In this document: positions 5,469-7,622 of the stretch, piece after piece
Numbering within the stretch: the stretch's first letter is position 1
Layout: every line of letters begins with the position of its first letter
From: RGDT01 sp964630925
GTDB taxonomy: Bacteria; Planctomycetota; Planctomycetia; Gemmatales; Gemmataceae
DNA length: 7,622 bases
Direction of reading: 5' to 3'
NCBI GenBank assembly: GCA_964630925.1
Contig: CAZVZK010000275.1
Coordinates: forward strand, 1-7,622
Notes under the pieces: model-generated
Told to the model about the DNA's origin: nothing
Databases searched by the model: none
What the model saw: the letters and a program-made list of their open reading frames with translations, nothing else
Translations under genes and position numbers: made by a program

Positions 5469-7622
5469 CTACTCGGCGGAGAAGCCGGCGATGAAGTCGT
5501 CGAGGGCCTTCCTGTGGGAGAGGGCGAGCCTCTCCTGGGCCTCGATCCTCTCCTGGAGCTTCTCGATCTGCTCCTCCTGGTCGTCCAGCTTCTTCAGGTA
5601 CTTCTTGTACACCGCCGCCGTGCTCGGCGTCTTGTCCAGGTTCTGACGCAGACGCGCCTGGTCGTCCTCGATCACCTTCAACTGCCGGCGCAGGTCGCCC
5701 AGCTCCGTCGAGGTCTTGTTGGCCGCCCACCGCAGCTCCATCGCCTGACGCAGCCCCGCCTTCACCTTCTCGCTCGCCACCGGCTGCGTCATCAGCATCC
5801 GGATGGTGTCGTCGTTGGAGGACGTGAGCTCGAAGCGGTGGAAGTCGTCACGCTCCTCGGTCACCGTCAGGGTCTTCGTCTGGCCGGCGGGGATGCGGAT
5901 CTCGAAGCGGTGGAAGTCGCTGGCGCTCTCGCGCGGCTTCTCGCCGACGACCTTGAAGGCGTTGTTGACGGGGTGCTCGACCAGGAGGAGGCGCTCCTCG
6001 TCGTTGCGGTTCTTGACGGTGTACGCCTTGATCTGCCTGAACTTGCTGGTGCTGGTGATGACGCCCTTGACCGCCTTGACGGTCAGGTAGCGTCCGCTCT
6101 CGTTGGAGGCGACGGGGTTGACCTCGGTGCCGAGGTCGACGGCGTAGGAGAGGAGGCGCTCCTCGTCGGGCTGGAGGTCGCGGATGATGGCGTCTCCGGC
6201 GTAGGTGGAGCCCTCGAAGATGGTGATGGGGCCCTGCATCAGGTGCAGGCCGGAGGTGTTCTTGAAGCGCAGGCCCAGGAGGGGGAACTTCGCCTGCACG
6301 CGCTCGTTGTAGATGCTCGTGCGCGTCGCCTGCACGTCCTTGCCCACGATCGGCAGCAAGGCGCTCTTCTGCCTCGGCAGCGTCACCGGCTTGTCGATCG
6401 CGTACTGGAAGAAGTCACCCAGCTTCGACGCCGTCGCCGCCGTGGCGACGCTCCCGCTCAGGTCCAAGTCCTTCCGCAGCTCCTCGCGGAGCTTCTCGGC
6501 GTAGTGAGCGTCGTCGCCCTTGGCGTCCCTGGCCGGGACGCCGAAGCCGAAGCCGCCGGCCTTGCTCTCGCCCTTGCCTGCGCCACGGGAGCGGAACGTT
6601 TGTTCGCTCGCCTTCCTGGCCGCCGACTCCTTCGCCTGGGCCATCATGCGGTCGCCCTCCTCCATGCTGCCGGAGTAGGCGACGGGGCGTAGGGAGGCGA
6701 AGAGCTCGAGCTGCATGGTGGGTCTGTTGACGAAGAGGGGCTGGTAGAGGTCCATCTGGAAGGAGATGGGCCTGCCCGAGATCAACGCCATCCTCACGTC
6801 CTTCCAGTCCTCGTCGGTGCTGTTCTCGACGACGGACCAGCCCTGCAGGTAGGGCGGCTTCTTGTCGGCCTTGTTGCCCATGACGAGGCGGTAGGAGGTC
6901 TTCCAGATGGGGTTCTCAACGACGTAGCCCACCTGCACCCGGCGCTGCCCCTCGCCGACACACCGGATCGCCACCGCCTTCTTCTGCGTGTCGTGCGACA
7001 GCGCCAGCGTCTCCAGCGCCTTCTTGAACTCGCTCTCCAGCGTCGGCGACAGGAAGCGCACGCGGGCCACCTCGTTGAGCCTCACGCTGCGCACGCCGTC
7101 GGCGCACCACAGGTTGAGGACGGCCACGTCGATCGTGTCCTTGCCGGCCGCCACCTTCTGCCTCTCCACGCCCACGATGGTCCCGCTCATCCCCGGAGTC
7201 CCCGGGGCGGCGTTCGCCAAAGCGACCTCGGCCTTCTCGCCGCGCGCCTGGTTGAGGATCTGCTCGAAGGTCGGGTTGCCCGTCAGGTTGACGGAGAACG
7301 ACTTGAGGGTGCGGTCGATGGGGGCCAGGGAGTCGTAGGAGACGGTGCTGATGTGGCCGTCGTCGAGGTCGCGGACGACCATGCTCTTGATGAGGTCGTT
7401 GATGTCCGCCACCGGGAACGACAGGTCGATGCGCGCGTTGCCGTCCACCTTGCCCTCGCGCAGGAAGTGCCCCACGCCCGAGCTGAACAGCACCACCCGC
7501 GTCACGGGCAGCTGCACGCTGCGCGGGCCGTCGTCATCGCCCTTCGCGGCGCGGGCGGCCCCGTTGTTCAACGCCACCAGCGCCGCCAGGACGCCCACAG
7601 CCCCGGCACAGAAGCCGGCCGC
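5469..7622 (-). CDS. Exported DUF4139-type protein with C-terminal coiled coil (5' end probably outside window)
   Basis: The frame is open from the window edge to TAG at 5469-5471. The first in-window start is a GTG at 7598 (709 residues), but it falls within a hydrophobic, Ala-rich stretch (GVLAALVALNNGAARAA) that looks like the core and end of a signal peptide, so the true start is probably upstream. Residues below count from that GTG. Residues 29-230 (RVVLFSSGVGHFLREG, SFPVADINDLIKSMVVRDLD, LTGNPTFEQILNQARGEK) match the N-terminal part common to DUF4139 proteins. Residues 230-300 and 415-605 form the beta-rich DUF4139 part. Between them, 312-385 is a charged, Gly-rich low-complexity insert (GKGESKAGGFGFG). 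Residues 623-700 are heptad-like and charged, a likely coiled coil. DFHRFE occurs twice (561-566 and 585-590). The product is probably periplasmic or surface exposed. No enzymatic function is known for the family, and it converges on the polyamine operon with no evident link to it. Confidence 0.83.
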   Translation of the reverse strand, partial: AAGFCAGAVGVLAALVALNNGAARAAKGDDDGPRSVQLPVTRVVLFSSGVGHFLREGKVDGNARIDLSFPVADINDLIKSMVVRDLDDGHISTVSYDSLAPIDRTLKSFSVNLTGNPTFEQILNQARGEKAEVALANAAPGTPGMSGTIVGVERQKVAAGKDTIDVAVLNLWCADGVRSVRLNEVARVRFLSPTLESEFKKALETLALSHDTQKKAVAIRCVGEGQRRVQVGYVVENPIWKTSYRLVMGNKADKKPPYLQGWSVVENSTDEDWKDVRMALISGRPISFQMDLYQPLFVNRPTMQLELFASLRPVAYSGSMEEGDRMMAQAKESAARKASEQTFRSRGAGKGESKAGGFGFGVPARDAKGDDAHYAEKLREELRKDLDLSGSVATAATASKLGDFFQYAIDKPVTLPRQKSALLPIVGKDVQATRTSIYNERVQAKFPLLGLRFKNTSGLHLMQGPITIFEGSTYAGDAIIRDLQPDEERLLSYAVDLGTEVNPVASNESGRYLTVKAVKGVITSTSKFRQIKAYTVKNRNDEERLLLVEHPVNNAFKVVGEKPRESASDFHRFEIRIPAGQTKTLTVTEERDDFHRFELTSSNDDTIRMLMTQPVASEKVKAGLRQAMELRWAANKTSTELGDLRRQLKVIEDDQARLRQNLDKTPSTAAVYKKYLKKLDDQEEQIEKLQERIEAQERLALSHRKALDDFIAGFSAE

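Noticed and set aside
5385..6692. Plus-strand open frame of 435 codons
   Set aside because: It is antisense to the DUF4139 gene, with a Leu/Val/Gly/Arg-heavy composition and no recognisable motif.

Overview
The window is very GC-rich and looks like a planctomycete chromosome, most likely of the Gemmata group. The clues are high GC with C/G-ending codons, degenerate CCCATCGG-type intergenic repeats, and a DUF4139-type exported protein of a kind I associate with that group. This assignment is inference; there is no rRNA or other marker gene here.

Layout. (1) Positions 1-504 hold a decayed phage relic. It is a short phage-like reading frame that runs, through several frameshifts, into the N-terminal part of an HK97-type major capsid protein and then stops early. 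(2) Positions 505-1037 contain no gene that I can support. They hold a degenerate short tandem repeat, a large nested inverted repeat, two 90-bp direct repeats that each carry two hairpins, and a GC-rich hairpin just before the next gene. (3) Positions 1038-5344 are a tightly packed plus-strand operon of five genes: a pyruvoyl S-adenosylmethionine decarboxylase, a membrane-anchored protein with two zinc ribbons and two DUF4178 modules, a 75-residue single-pass membrane protein with a Ser/Gly tail, a 100-residue DUF350 membrane protein, and a spermidine-synthase-type aminopropyltransferase fused to a multi-pass membrane domain. Four of the five genes are joined or nearly joined by ATGA/TGATG overlaps. 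(4) Positions 5345-5468 are a convergent intergenic region with nested hairpins and repeated ACAGCCAG units. (5) The complement of 5469-7622 encodes an exported DUF4139-type protein with a C-terminal coiled coil; its start lies at or beyond the window edge.

The operon is the main biological interest. The decarboxylase makes decarboxylated AdoMet, the aminopropyl donor that the last gene's enzyme would use. The three proteins between them are membrane proteins of poorly characterised families that recur beside polyamine enzymes. The layout suggests polyamine chemistry carried out at the membrane, perhaps to modify a membrane protein or another envelope component, rather than simple cytosolic spermidine synthesis. 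The small Ser/Gly-tailed protein is a candidate partner or substrate. This last step is a hypothesis that sequence alone cannot settle.
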